Notes under the pieces: model-generated
Database searches by the model: none
Told to the model about the DNA's origin: nothing
Seen by the model: the letters and a program-made list of their open reading frames with translations, nothing else
Position numbers and translations under genes: made by a program
Origin: JANNRR01 sp031401675
GTDB taxonomy: Bacteria; Pseudomonadota; Alphaproteobacteria; Rhodobacterales; Rhodobacteraceae
Assembly: GCA_031401675.1 (NCBI GenBank)
Contig: JANNRR010000180.1
Coordinates: 1-6,738, forward strand
Direction of reading: 5' to 3'
Length of the DNA: 6,738 nucleotides
Shown here: one piece after another, positions 1 through 6,267 of the stretch
How positions within the stretch are numbered: position 1 is the stretch's first letter
Layout of the letters: every line of letters starts with the position of its first letter

Positions 1-1315
1 CCCGCGTATCGGCCCAGAACCACGCCGCCACTACCCCGCGCGCCCGCCGCCCGGCCAGCGCCAGCAGCCCCGCGATCACCACCGGCAACCCCGAGGCCGC
101 CCCCAGAAACAGCCCGGCCAGCACCAAGAACCCGGCCACCAGCCCGGACCCGAACAGCAAAATCCCCGCCGCCACCCCCAGGAAACCCGCCGCCGCCAGC
201 CCCTGCGCCCACAGCACCCGCCGCGCCCCACGCGCCCAGGCCTGCGGTTGCGCCGGTGCCAGCAACGGCAGGTGCCAGACCTGCCACAGATGCAGCGCCG
301 CCGCCGCCATCGTGCCCGCGACCGCGATCCCGACCCCCGCCGCCCACCAGCCCGGCCGGAGGCTCAGACTGCCCGCCACATCCGCGCCGTACAGTCCGCG
401 CAAGGTCGCAGCCACATCGGGCAGCAGCGCCGAAGCGACCAGCCAGCCCAGCCCGATGCCAATCAGACCGGCCAGCAGAGCCAGAAGCAGCAACTCGGCA
501 AGCAACAGCGCCATCATGTCGGCCAGCGGCACCCCCAGCGCCCGCAGCGTGCGGAACATCCCCCGCCGCTGCTCGAACGCCAGCCCGATCGCCGACTGCA
601 CGATGAACAGCCCGACCGCAAACGCCAGGAACCCGAACGCCGTCAGGTTCAGATGGAACGAATCCGTCAGCCGTGCCAGATCACCGGCCCCGTCAGGGGC
701 CTGCAGCACCAGCCCCGGCACCACGTCGGCCAACGGTCGCTGACCCAGCGGTTGCTCGGCCGCCACCAGCAACCGCGAAAACACCGCCCCCTGCCCCAGC
801 AGCCGCTGCGCCTGCCCGACATCGGCCAGCGCCGTTCCAGGCGGAACCGCCTCTGCCACTGCCCGCTCGGGTCCGGCCATTCCCCGCAGCCGTTCATAGG
901 TGGCCGCCGACACGTAAAGCACCCGCACCCCGGCCGCAAAGCCGACCCCGTCCGCCATCCCCTGCCGCGCCTGGCCCGGCAGCGTCACCGGCTCCACACC
1001 CAGCAGCCGCAGCCGCACCGCGCCGATCCGGATATCGCCCTCGATCAGCGGCGACACCAGCCACCCGGCCCGCCGCAGGGCCACATACTCGGCCTCGGCA
1101 ATCATCCCGCCGTCCTCTGCCACGATCCGCGCCAGACGGTCGCCGCCCAACTCGGCTGCCGCCCGGTCATAACTTGCCCGCGCCTCGGCGTTGATCGCCT
1201 GCACTCCCGACCACAGCGCCGTGGCCAGCGACAGACCCAGCACCAGCATCGACAGTTGAAACGGATGCCGCCGCCAATGCGCCAACAGCCCGCCCAGCAC
1301 CACAAGCGCCCTCAC
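1..1315 (-). CDS. FtsX-like ABC transporter permease (partial, C-terminal part lies beyond the left edge)
   Basis: This is the N-terminal ~438 residues of a MacB/FtsX-superfamily permease. The frame stays open to the left edge. Translation shows a short cytoplasmic start, TM1 at about residues 20-40, a ~180-residue extracytoplasmic domain, then hydrophobic segments near 222-246, 266-298, 321-343, 367-388 and 391-420. The charged stretch EQRRGMFRTLRALG (about 247-260), right after TM2, is typical of FtsX-domain permeases, where this loop contacts the ATPase. Segments continuing beyond the first FtsX core suggest a duplicated long permease of the YbbP type (about 800 residues) rather than a short LolC/FtsX. 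The GTG start overlaps the ATPase stop (GTGA, 4 bases), so the two are translationally coupled. Such systems use ATP to move lipoproteins or hydrophobic molecules, or act mechanically on the envelope; the substrate cannot be read from sequence. Family confidence is high. Confidence 0.9.
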   Translation of the reverse strand, partial: MRALVVLGGLLAHWRRHPFQLSMLVLGLSLATALWSGVQAINAEARASYDRAAAELGGDRLARIVAEDGGMIAEAEYVALRRAGWLVSPLIEGDIRIGAVRLRLLGVEPVTLPGQARQGMADGVGFAAGVRVLYVSAATYERLRGMAGPERAVAEAVPPGTALADVGQAQRLLGQGAVFSRLLVAAEQPLGQRPLADVVPGLVLQAPDGAGDLARLTDSFHLNLTAFGFLAFAVGLFIVQSAIGLAFEQRRGMFRTLRALGVPLADMMALLLAELLLLALLAGLIGIGLGWLVASALLPDVAATLRGLYGADVAGSLSLRPGWWAAGVGIAVAGTMAAAALHLWQVWHLPLLAPAQPQAWARGARRVLWAQGLAAAGFLGVAAGILLFGSGLVAGFLVLAGLFLGAASGLPVVIAGLLALAGRRARGVVAAWFWADTR

Positions 1316-1983
1316 CCCACCACCCCTGCGCTCAGATGCAGCCGCGCCCCCAGCCGGGCCGCCAGCCGCTGCGAATGCGTCACCATCAACAGCCCGGCCC
1401 CGGCCTCGGTCCCCAGCGACAGCAGCAGATCCAGCACGCCGTCGCCGGTCGCCTCGTCCAGATTGCCAGTCGGCTCGTCCGCCAGCACCAGTTTGGGCCG
1501 CACCGCCAGCACCCGCCCCAACGCCACCCGCTGCTGCTGCCCGCCGGACAACTGTTCGGGATACCGCGCCAGCAACGCCGTCAGCCCCAGCCGCCCGGCC
1601 AGTTCCGCCTGCCATTCCGGATCAAACCGCCCGGCCAAACGCGCCTGAAACGCCATGTTGGCGGCCACATCCAGTGACGGGATCAGGTTGAACTGCTGAA
1701 ACACCAGCCCAACCGTTCCGCGCCGCAGCCGGGCAAGTGCCGCATCGCCCAGCGCTGCCTTGCCCAGCCCGGCAATCTCGGCCCCGCCGATGCGGATCGA
1801 GCCGCTGTCGGGCTGGTCTAGACCGGCAATCAGATGCAGAAGCGTGCTCTTGCCCGACCCGGATTCCCCGGTCAGCGCCAGACTTTGCCCGGCGTCCAGC
1901 GCCAGACTGACACCGCGCAGAACCGCCAAAGCGCCGTCGCCCGTGGCAAAGCTCTTGCTTACATCCGTGACCTGCAACAGCAC
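1312..1983 (-). CDS. ABC transporter ATP-binding protein, LolD/MacB/YbbA type
   Basis: This is the cytoplasmic ATPase partner of the overlapping FtsX-type permease. From the GTG at 1983 it is 223 residues, the usual length of LolD/FtsE/YbbA ATPases. All nucleotide-binding motifs are intact: Walker A GESGSGKST (residues 39-47), Q-loop in VFQQFNLIPSL (about 95-105), signature LSGGQQQR (145-152), Walker B LVLADEPTGNLD (165-176) and H-loop His at about 203. The LADEPTGNLD form is typical of the MacB/LolD branch. The frame remains open upstream to an ATG at 2052 (246 residues), but those 23 residues are not family-like. Homologues begin near the LLQVTDVSKSF segment, and the GTG has a purine-rich stretch (AAAGAGG) 9 bases before it, so GTG is preferred. 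It could be AttE- or YbbA-like; substrate unknown. Confidence 0.92.
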   Translation of the reverse strand: MLLQVTDVSKSFATGDGALAVLRGVSLALDAGQSLALTGESGSGKSTLLHLIAGLDQPDSGSIRIGGAEIAGLGKAALGDAALARLRRGTVGLVFQQFNLIPSLDVAANMAFQARLAGRFDPEWQAELAGRLGLTALLARYPEQLSGGQQQRVALGRVLAVRPKLVLADEPTGNLDEATGDGVLDLLLSLGTEAGAGLLMVTHSQRLAARLGARLHLSAGVVG

Positions 1984-2066
1984 CCTGCCCCGCCTCTTTC
2001 CGATGGCGACAGCGGACCATAGCACGATCGGTCCGCGGGCCAAGTCCGGCATCCGCCCCGCCCGAT

Positions 2067-2096
2067 CCAGCCTGACCCAGCCTGGCCCAGCCTGGC
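2067..2096. repeat. Three tandem copies of a decamer
   Basis: Three adjacent 10-base units read CCAGCCTGAC, CCAGCCTGGC and CCAGCCTGGC on the plus strand; only one base differs. They lie between coxG and the ABC ATPase, about 85 bases upstream of the ATPase start. They may be simple slippage-derived repeats or protein-binding sites; nothing in the sequence decides. Confidence 0.7.
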
Positions 2097-2100
2097 TCTT

Positions 2101-2129
2101 CCCGGCGCGACTGAACTCCCCGCGCCGGG
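2101..2129. repeat. Perfect 9-bp inverted repeat (hairpin) between coxG and the ABC operon
   Basis: Arms CCCGGCGCG (2101-2109) and CGCGCCGGG (2121-2129) are exact complements with an 11-base loop. On the minus strand it falls 138 bases after the coxG stop and about 118 bases before the ATPase start. No T-run follows on either strand, so it is not a canonical intrinsic terminator. It could still weaken read-through or protect an mRNA end in a GC-rich genome. Confidence 0.6.
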
Positions 2130-2266
2130 CAACACGCCGACGCCCTGTCCCGCCGCCTCCCGACTGACGACCTGTTCAAACCTGTCGCTGCCCTGCAGCT
2201 TCATTCCGGCAAAAAATATCCCCGCGCGGAGCGCATTGAAGTCTTGCTGCCGATCCCGGCAACAGA

Positions 2267-2722
2267 CTACTTCTCCGCTTCCGCCTCGGCCACTGCTGCG
2301 GCAAAACTGGCAAAGAACTGATCCGCCAGCTTCTTTGCCGTGCCCGCGATCAACCGGCTGCCCAGTTGCGCGATCTTGCCCCCCACTTCCGCCCGGGCCT
2401 CGTAGCGCAGCAGCGTCTCGGCGCCGCGGTCTTCCAGCGTCACCCGCGCCCCGCCCCTGGCAAAGCCTGCCACCCCACCCGCCCCTTCGCCCGCCAGTGA
2501 AAACCCGCCCGGCGCGTCCGTGGTGTCCAGCGTAACCTTGCCGCCAAACCGCGCCTTGACCGGGCCGATCTTCAACACGACCTTTGCCGCCAGTTCGCTG
2601 TCCGATTGCCAGACCAGTTCCTCGCACCCCGGAATCGCCCTTTGCAACAGGGCTGCATCGTTCAGCGCGGCATAGACCCGGTCGCGCGGCGCCGGGATCA
2701 GGATCTCGTCTCTCAGGTCCAT
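2267..2722 (-). CDS. CoxG-like SRPBCC-fold protein (carbon monoxide dehydrogenase subunit G family)
   Basis: About 151 residues, the normal length of CoxG-family proteins. The N-terminus MDLRDEILIPAPRDRVYAAL followed by NDAALLQRAIPGCEEL (residues 21-36) is the family hallmark. The middle alternates beta-strand-like segments (VVLKIGPVKARFGG, ETLLRYEARAEVGGKIAQLG) and it ends in an alanine-rich helix, the SRPBCC helix-grip layout. CoxG is not a catalytic CO dehydrogenase subunit; in carboxydotrophs it is associated with CoxD/CoxE in maturing or membrane-anchoring the molybdenum enzyme. The ATG at 2722 has AAGGA 6 bases upstream and matches where homologues start. The ATG at 2728 (two residues longer, GGGAGG 8 bases upstream) is a close alternative. 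It lies about 100 bases downstream of selD on the same strand, with no cox structural genes in the window, so the partner enzyme is unknown. Confidence 0.85.
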   Translation of the reverse strand: MDLRDEILIPAPRDRVYAALNDAALLQRAIPGCEELVWQSDSELAAKVVLKIGPVKARFGGKVTLDTTDAPGGFSLAGEGAGGVAGFARGGARVTLEDRGAETLLRYEARAEVGGKIAQLGSRLIAGTAKKLADQFFASFAAAVAEAEAEK

Positions 2723-2824
2723 CGCCATTCCTTCGCCCTCCCTTGCCTCAGGCCATCGTCGCACCCGATGCCCCGGAAGTGCTAGCAGGTCCTGGCCAGC
2801 GGCGATACCGAGCGCGCCACGTCC

Positions 2825-5026
2825 TCACCCCGTCCTGCTCGCAACAACGATCACCGCCGCCCCCGCGACCACAACGCCGATCGCCGCAGCCGCAACCCCG
2901 GCCAGCCGCAGCGCCTGCAGCACCGCCGCTGCCTGCGCCGCAGGCACAGCCGCCAACAACCCGCCGCCGGTTTGGGGGTCAAACAGCAGCGCCGCCCGCC
3001 CGGTGTCCGGCATGCCCTCCACCCGCGCTCCGGCCCGGTTGGCGGCGTGGATCGAGGATCGCACCCCAAGGTCCGCCAAAGCCTCCGCCCCCGGCAACAG
3101 CGGCACCGCCGCCAAGTCAAGCCGCGCCCCGACCCCGGATGCCGCCAGCATTTCACCCAGATGCCCGGCGAGCCCGAAGCCGGTCACATCGGTCATCGCA
3201 CGGGCCACCGGCGCCAGCACTTCCGTTGCGCGTCCCTGCGATGCGGTCATGCTGGCCCAGGCCCCGGCCAGCACCGCACCCGGGGCGGCGCCCGCCATCG
3301 CGGCCGCCAGAATGACGCCGGTGCCCAAGGGCTTGGTCAGCACCAGCACATCGCCCGGCAGCGCGCCCGACTTGCCGACCGGCGGGCCCGGCATCAGCCC
3401 GGTCACCGTGAAACCGATGGTCAGTTCGGCCCCGAGCGAGGTATGCCCCCCCACCACATCCACCGCTTCCGCTGCGAACACCGTTGCCGCCGCCGCATTG
3501 ATCTCCTCCAGCGTGCGGGCCTGCAACGCCGGGCTCATCGGCGGCAGGATCACCTGCGCCAGTGCCACCTGCGGCTGCGCCCCCATCGCCCAGATATCCC
3601 CCATTGCATGGATCGCGGCGATCCGCGTCATCAGCCAGGGATCGTCGGTCACCGCCCGCAAATGATCGGTGGTCAGCACCTGCAGACCCGCGCCGTGCAC
3701 CAGAACCGCCGCGTCATCGCCCGGCCCCGACAGCACATCGGCGCGCCGGGGCGGCGGCAAACCGGCCAGCGACGCCATCAGATCTACCCGCCCGACCTTG
3801 GCCCCACAGCCGCCGCACAAACTCTTTTCGGCAAGCATTTCCGCCAGCCCATCGGCGCGCCGCAGCGGCACCGGACGCGGCGGCATCGGGACCGGTACGG
3901 CAGCAAACTGCGCCATGAACCGCCGGTCGATCCGGTCCTTCATTTGCCACAACCAGCCACCTCCCGCCTGCAACCCGAACTTGTCGGCCACCGCCGCCTG
4001 CCCTCCGGTCGAGACCAGCTTCAGATAGGCGCGCTGCGGCCAATAGTGCCGCAGCCGCCCGCCGCCCAGCCCGGCCCGCAAGTTGTGAAACAGCACGGGC
4101 GCCTGCCGCACCGCAAACACCCCGGCCTTCGGGCGCGGCGCATGCCCCATGTGGGCACAGTCGCCAACGGCAAAGACCGCGCTGTCGGTCTCGCTCTGCA
4201 GCGTCGGGCCCACCCGTACGAACCCCGCCTCCAGCGCCAGCCCGGTATCGGCCAGCCAGCCTTGCGCCCGCGCCCCCGCCGCAGCCACGACAAAGCGCGC
4301 CGCCAGCCGCCGCCCATCTGCCAGCACCACCGCCTCGGGCTCCAGCCGCACCGCCCGCGCCGACAGATGCAGCGCGATCCCCGCCCCGGCCATCGCCGCC
4401 AACAGCCGCGCCGCCGCCCGTTGCCCGACCCCGCGCAACGCCGCCGGCCCCGCCTCGATCACCACTATCCGCGCCGACCGCTGCAAACCCCGCAGCCGCG
4501 CCGCCATCGCCATCGCCAGCTCCACCCCGGCGACGCCGCCGCCCAGCACCGCGATCTCTGCCGGGCAATCCCCGGCCACACAGCGCGCCACGAACTGCTC
4601 CCATGCCAGAGCGAACGCCCCCAGCGGCTTCGCCGGCACGCCATGGGCCGCAAATCCCGGCAGATCCGGCATGTCGCCGGTGATGCCGATATCCAGCGAC
4701 AGGAGGTCATAGGCCACGTCTGCCCGCCCTGGCACGGCGACCCGCCGCGCCGCCCGGTCAATGGCCTCGGCCCGCCCCAGCACCAGCCGCGCCCCGGCAG
4801 ACCACGCCAGCCGCACCAGGTCGATCTGCAAATCCTCGGGCCGGTAATGCCCGGCCACCAGTCCCGGCAACATGCCGGTATAGGGCGCGGTCACCTCGGG
4901 GCTGATCAGCGTCAGCCGCACCCCGGGCAGCGGCGCCATGCCCCAGCGGTGCAGCAGCAGCGCATGTGTATGCCCGCCGCCGACCAGCACCAGATCCCGT
5001 GTCACCGGATAGGCCCCCGCCTGCAT
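2825..5026 (-). CDS. selD: Fusion of NAD/FAD-dependent oxidoreductase with selenide, water dikinase (SelD)
   Basis: A 733-residue two-domain protein. Residues ~8-375 are a pyridine-nucleotide-disulfide-oxidoreductase-like flavoprotein: first dinucleotide motif VGGGHTH (15-21), second GGGVAGVE (162-169) and the FAD-binding VFAVGDCAHM (284-293). Residues ~390-733 are SelD, which makes selenophosphate from selenide, ATP and water. Its active site CGGCGAK has Cys407 and Lys410, aligning with E. coli Cys17 and Lys20. Also present are GDDAAV (436-441), TTD (452-454), VTDDP (459-463), HAMGDIWAMG (473-482), GGHT (526-529), TKPLGTG (564-570), DVTGFGLAGHLGEM (613-626) and DPQTGGG (683-689). Such fusions are known in cyanobacteria and some proteobacteria; the flavoprotein may deliver or reduce selenium, unproven. 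The ATG at 5026 has AGGAGG 6 bases upstream; the frame runs open to 5146 but that extension is arginine/glycine-rich and not family-like. Probably cytosolic. Confidence 0.93.
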   Translation of the reverse strand: MQAGAYPVTRDLVLVGGGHTHALLLHRWGMAPLPGVRLTLISPEVTAPYTGMLPGLVAGHYRPEDLQIDLVRLAWSAGARLVLGRAEAIDRAARRVAVPGRADVAYDLLSLDIGITGDMPDLPGFAAHGVPAKPLGAFALAWEQFVARCVAGDCPAEIAVLGGGVAGVELAMAMAARLRGLQRSARIVVIEAGPAALRGVGQRAAARLLAAMAGAGIALHLSARAVRLEPEAVVLADGRRLAARFVVAAAGARAQGWLADTGLALEAGFVRVGPTLQSETDSAVFAVGDCAHMGHAPRPKAGVFAVRQAPVLFHNLRAGLGGGRLRHYWPQRAYLKLVSTGGQAAVADKFGLQAGGGWLWQMKDRIDRRFMAQFAAVPVPMPPRPVPLRRADGLAEMLAEKSLCGGCGAKVGRVDLMASLAGLPPPRRADVLSGPGDDAAVLVHGAGLQVLTTDHLRAVTDDPWLMTRIAAIHAMGDIWAMGAQPQVALAQVILPPMSPALQARTLEEINAAAATVFAAEAVDVVGGHTSLGAELTIGFTVTGLMPGPPVGKSGALPGDVLVLTKPLGTGVILAAAMAGAAPGAVLAGAWASMTASQGRATEVLAPVARAMTDVTGFGLAGHLGEMLAASGVGARLDLAAVPLLPGAEALADLGVRSSIHAANRAGARVEGMPDTGRAALLFDPQTGGGLLAAVPAAQAAAVLQALRLAGVAAAAIGVVVAGAAVIVVASRTG

Positions 5027-5038
5027 CCCGCCCCTCCT
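5024..5038 (-). promoter_or_regulatory. Ribosome binding site and start codon of the selD fusion
   Basis: On the minus strand AGGAGG is followed by the six-base spacer GGCGGG and ATG at 5026. This strong Shine-Dalgarno decides the start 40 codons inside the longest open frame. Confidence 0.8.
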
Positions 5039-5153
5039 GCCATCCGCGAAACTGCTACCCCGCCGCCGCCGGAATGGCGAGGGCCCGCAAGGGCCGCAAT
5101 GCCTGCCGCGACGGGTTCCAGGGTCTGCTCCCCGTCTGCAACACACATTACCC

Positions 5154-5182
5154 TTGACCTGTCCGGGGTCCTGGCTTACCCA
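5154..5182 (+). promoter_or_regulatory. Possible sigma-70 promoter of the tRNA-Met gene
   Basis: TTGACC (5154-5159) is a good -35 hexamer. With a 17-base spacer the -10 would be TACCCA (5177-5182), a poor match apart from its first two bases. Transcription would begin about 6 bases before the tRNA. Well-conserved -35 and weak -10 elements are common in GC-rich alphaproteobacteria, but this call rests on position and the -35 alone. Confidence 0.4.
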
Positions 5183-5194
5183 CCGCTCGCTTGT

Positions 5195-5271
5195 GGCGAG
5201 GTAGCTCAGCTGGTTAGAGCACGCGACTCATAATCGCGGGGTCGGGGGTTCGAGTCCCCCCCTCGCCACCA
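5195..5271 (+). tRNA. tRNA-Met, anticodon CAU (elongator type)
   Basis: A complete 77-base cloverleaf. Acceptor GGCGAGG (5195-5201) pairs with CCTCGCC (5261-5267). The D-stem is GCTC/GAGC. The anticodon stem CGCGA/TCGCG encloses loop CTCATAA with anticodon CAT at 5229-5231. The T-stem GGGGG/CCCCC encloses TTCGAGT. Discriminator A and encoded CCA finish at 5271. The fully paired first base pair (G1-C72) argues against initiator tRNA, which has an unpaired position 1. The overall sequence follows the elongator Met pattern (GTTAGAGCAC then an anticodon arm with CTCATAAT, then GGGTC). tRNA-Ile2 with a lysidine-modified CAU is the alternative and is less likely. The integrase gene directly downstream suggests that its 3' half served as an island attachment site. 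Confidence 0.96.
5244..5271 (+). other. Probable attachment-site half (attL core) within the tRNA-Met 3' end
   Basis: P4-type integrases normally recombine into the 3' end of a tRNA gene and regenerate it, leaving the integrase gene just downstream. That geometry is seen here: an intact tRNA, then a 165-base leader, then the integrase start. The core is placed from the T-arm to CCA by analogy. No second copy of this sequence occurs in the window, so the exact crossover limits cannot be seen. Confidence 0.45.
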
Positions 5272-5344
5272 CCTTCATATCCGAAATCAACCGATGAAAT
5301 CCGAAAAATCCTGTAATATAAGGATATTGCTGGGCCCATTTGTC

Positions 5345-5369
5345 CAGCGGCGTCCGACCAACGCCGCTG
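5345..5369. repeat. Perfect 9-bp hairpin in the tRNA-integrase leader
   Basis: CAGCGGCGT (5345-5353) and ACGCCGCTG (5361-5369) are exact complements around a 7-base loop CCGACCA. No T-run follows. It abuts the GTACCCCC motif cluster. It may be part of the integrase attachment or regulatory region, or a weak terminator for tRNA read-through. Confidence 0.6.
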
Positions 5370-5370
5370 C

Positions 5371-5435
5371 CGTACCCCCAAGTTGGGGGTATGTGTGGGG
5401 GTACGGTGCAGACCTTGGAAACGAGCGTACCCCCA
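5371..5435. repeat. Cluster of four GTACCCCC-like motifs (probable integrase arm-type or operator sites)
   Basis: CGTACCCCCA occurs at 5371-5380 and again at 5426-5435, ending one base before the integrase ATG. It is present inverted as TGGGGGTACG at 5396-5405, and a shorter inverted copy TTGGGGGTA sits at 5383-5391. The first two copies also form a palindrome, ACCCCCAA-G-TTGGGGGT (5374-5390), and the first and third form 11-base arms (5370-5380 with 5396-5406). Short repeated motifs next to a tyrosine integrase are usually arm-type sites for its N-terminal domain or operators for autoregulation; the specific role here is inferred. Confidence 0.7.
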
Positions 5436-5436
5436 G

Positions 5437-6030
5437 ATGTCCCTTAGCGATGCCAAGATACGTGCCCTCAAACCCAAGGAAAAGGATTTCAAGATCGCCG
5501 ATGCTGGTGGGCTGGTTCTGCTGATGGAGGCGTCAGGATCGAAGTCATGGCGTATGAAGTATCGGCTAAACGGAAAAGAAGGCCTGTTGGTGATCGGTGA
5601 CTATCCAGCAATTTCCTTTGCCCAAGCTCGGGCCACCCGTGATGCGTCAAAGGTCGAACTTGCAGCTGGCAGAGACACAAATGCAGTAAAGCAAGAGCGA
5701 AAGCGAATCAAGCAGGCGGTTGACGCGGGAACCTTCGAAAAGCGTGCGAAGGCCTATGAAGCGAAGACGGTCAGGGAAGGCAAAGCCAAAGCGACGCAGT
5801 CCAAGACCGAATGGTTGCTGGGCATGGCGGTGGCGGACTTCGGTAGGAAACCGATTTCTCAGGTAACGTCGCCGATGATCTTGGCCTGTCTTCGAAAGGT
5901 TGAAGCAAAAGGCCACTATGAAACCGCCAAGCGGCTGCGAGCGGTGATCGGGGCAGTCTTTCGCTACGCTATCGCCACTGGAAACGCTGAAACCGATCCG
6001 ACCTATGCTCGGCGCGACGCCATCATCTGA
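5437..6030 (+). pseudogene. P4-type tyrosine integrase, truncated after the core-binding domain
   Basis: The first 197 residues of an integrase normally about 400 long. Residues 1-85 are the DUF4102-type arm-binding domain: LSDAKIRALKP, then DFKIADAGGLVLLM, SKSWRMKYRLNGKEGLLVIG and YPAISFAQAR. Residues ~100-190 are the SAM-like core-binding domain, ending in AVFRYAIATGNAETDPT. The catalytic domain with the Arg, His-x-x-Arg and Tyr nucleophile is absent, so it cannot recombine DNA. The frame is family-like up to about ARRDAI, then meets TGA at 6028-6030, the first bases of an inserted IS3-family end. The ATG at 5437 is chosen because homologues begin MxLSDAKIRALKP; its ribosome binding site is weak and the last GTACCCCC motif abuts it. 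Its base composition is clearly lower in GC than the genes left of the tRNA, supporting horizontal origin. Confidence 0.9.
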
Positions 6031-6259
6031 GCTACTCCCCAATTTTTTGGACAGATTTCCGGCTGATTCAAGCTACTGCCTGCACTTGCTGATCGGTTTC
6101 GATGTGGTGGAAGTAGACCACGGCGGGCGGTTGTCCGCCATGGGCAGTGCGTGGGCGGTGGTGGTTGTAGAAGGTGATCCAGCGCCCGACGCCAGCCCGG
6201 GCCTGCGATCCGGCTTCCCAAGCGTGCAGATAGACGCATTCATACTTGAGCGACCGCCA
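6028..6259 (-). mobile_element. Remnant of an IS3-family insertion sequence (transposase 3' end plus one terminus)
   Basis: The plus-strand boundary TGAGCTACTCCCCAATTTTT begins with TG, as IS3-family ends do, and starts exactly where the integrase reading frame stops being family-like. Inside lie a ~40-base non-coding tip and the 3' end of the transposase. The element stops abruptly near 6259, where the transposase frame loses similarity. The other terminus and about 1 kb of the element are missing, so no target duplication can be checked. Confidence 0.75.
6068..6259 (-). pseudogene. IS3-family transposase (OrfB, rve domain), C-terminal 63 residues only
   Basis: The minus-strand frame ending in TGA at 6068-6070 reads WRSLKYECVYLHAWEAGS, then ARAGVGRWITFYNHHRPR, TAHGGQPPAVVYF and finally DQQVQAVA. 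The WRSLKYE, YLHAW, FYNHxRPH-like and GGxPPAVVY blocks are the conserved C-terminal end of the IS3-family integrase-core transposase. The last acidic catalytic residue lies upstream of this fragment and is missing. There is no start codon, and the codon before the first Trp no longer fits the family (Gly instead of the usual Leu), which marks the deletion junction. Not functional. Confidence 0.85.
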
Positions 6260-6267
6260 CCCAGACC

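Noticed and set aside
248..1648. Plus-strand open frame of 466 codons opposite the permease and ATPase
   Set aside because: Low-complexity Arg/Pro/Gln composition; the minus strand encodes the recognisable ABC pair across the same bases.
2212..2266. Possible intrinsic terminator after coxG (GC-rich stretch then T6 on the minus strand)
   Set aside because: The only stem before the T-run is a 4-bp GCGC pairing and about 7 bases separate it from the T-run, too weak to annotate as a terminator.
2825..5026. Possible selenocysteine codon or selenoprotein in the window
   Set aside because: No in-frame TGA is bridged by conserved sequence in any recognisable gene; the SelD active site uses an ordinary cysteine codon.
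2972..5233. Plus-strand open frame of 753 codons opposite selD
   Set aside because: Antisense shadow in very GC-rich DNA: Arg/Pro/His/Gln-rich with no domain pattern, and it runs through the tRNA, while the opposite strand has a complete set of SelD and flavoprotein motifs.
5279..5306. Direct repeat ATCCGAAA at 5279-5286 and 5299-5306
   Set aside because: Two 8-base copies in an AT-richer leader are easily due to chance; no further copies near the integrase.
5214..5492. Minus-strand open frame of 92 codons ending in GGTRTPDPAIMSRVL
   Set aside because: Its C-terminal part is the antisense translation of the tRNA-Met gene, a well-known source of spurious protein predictions; the rest has no family character.
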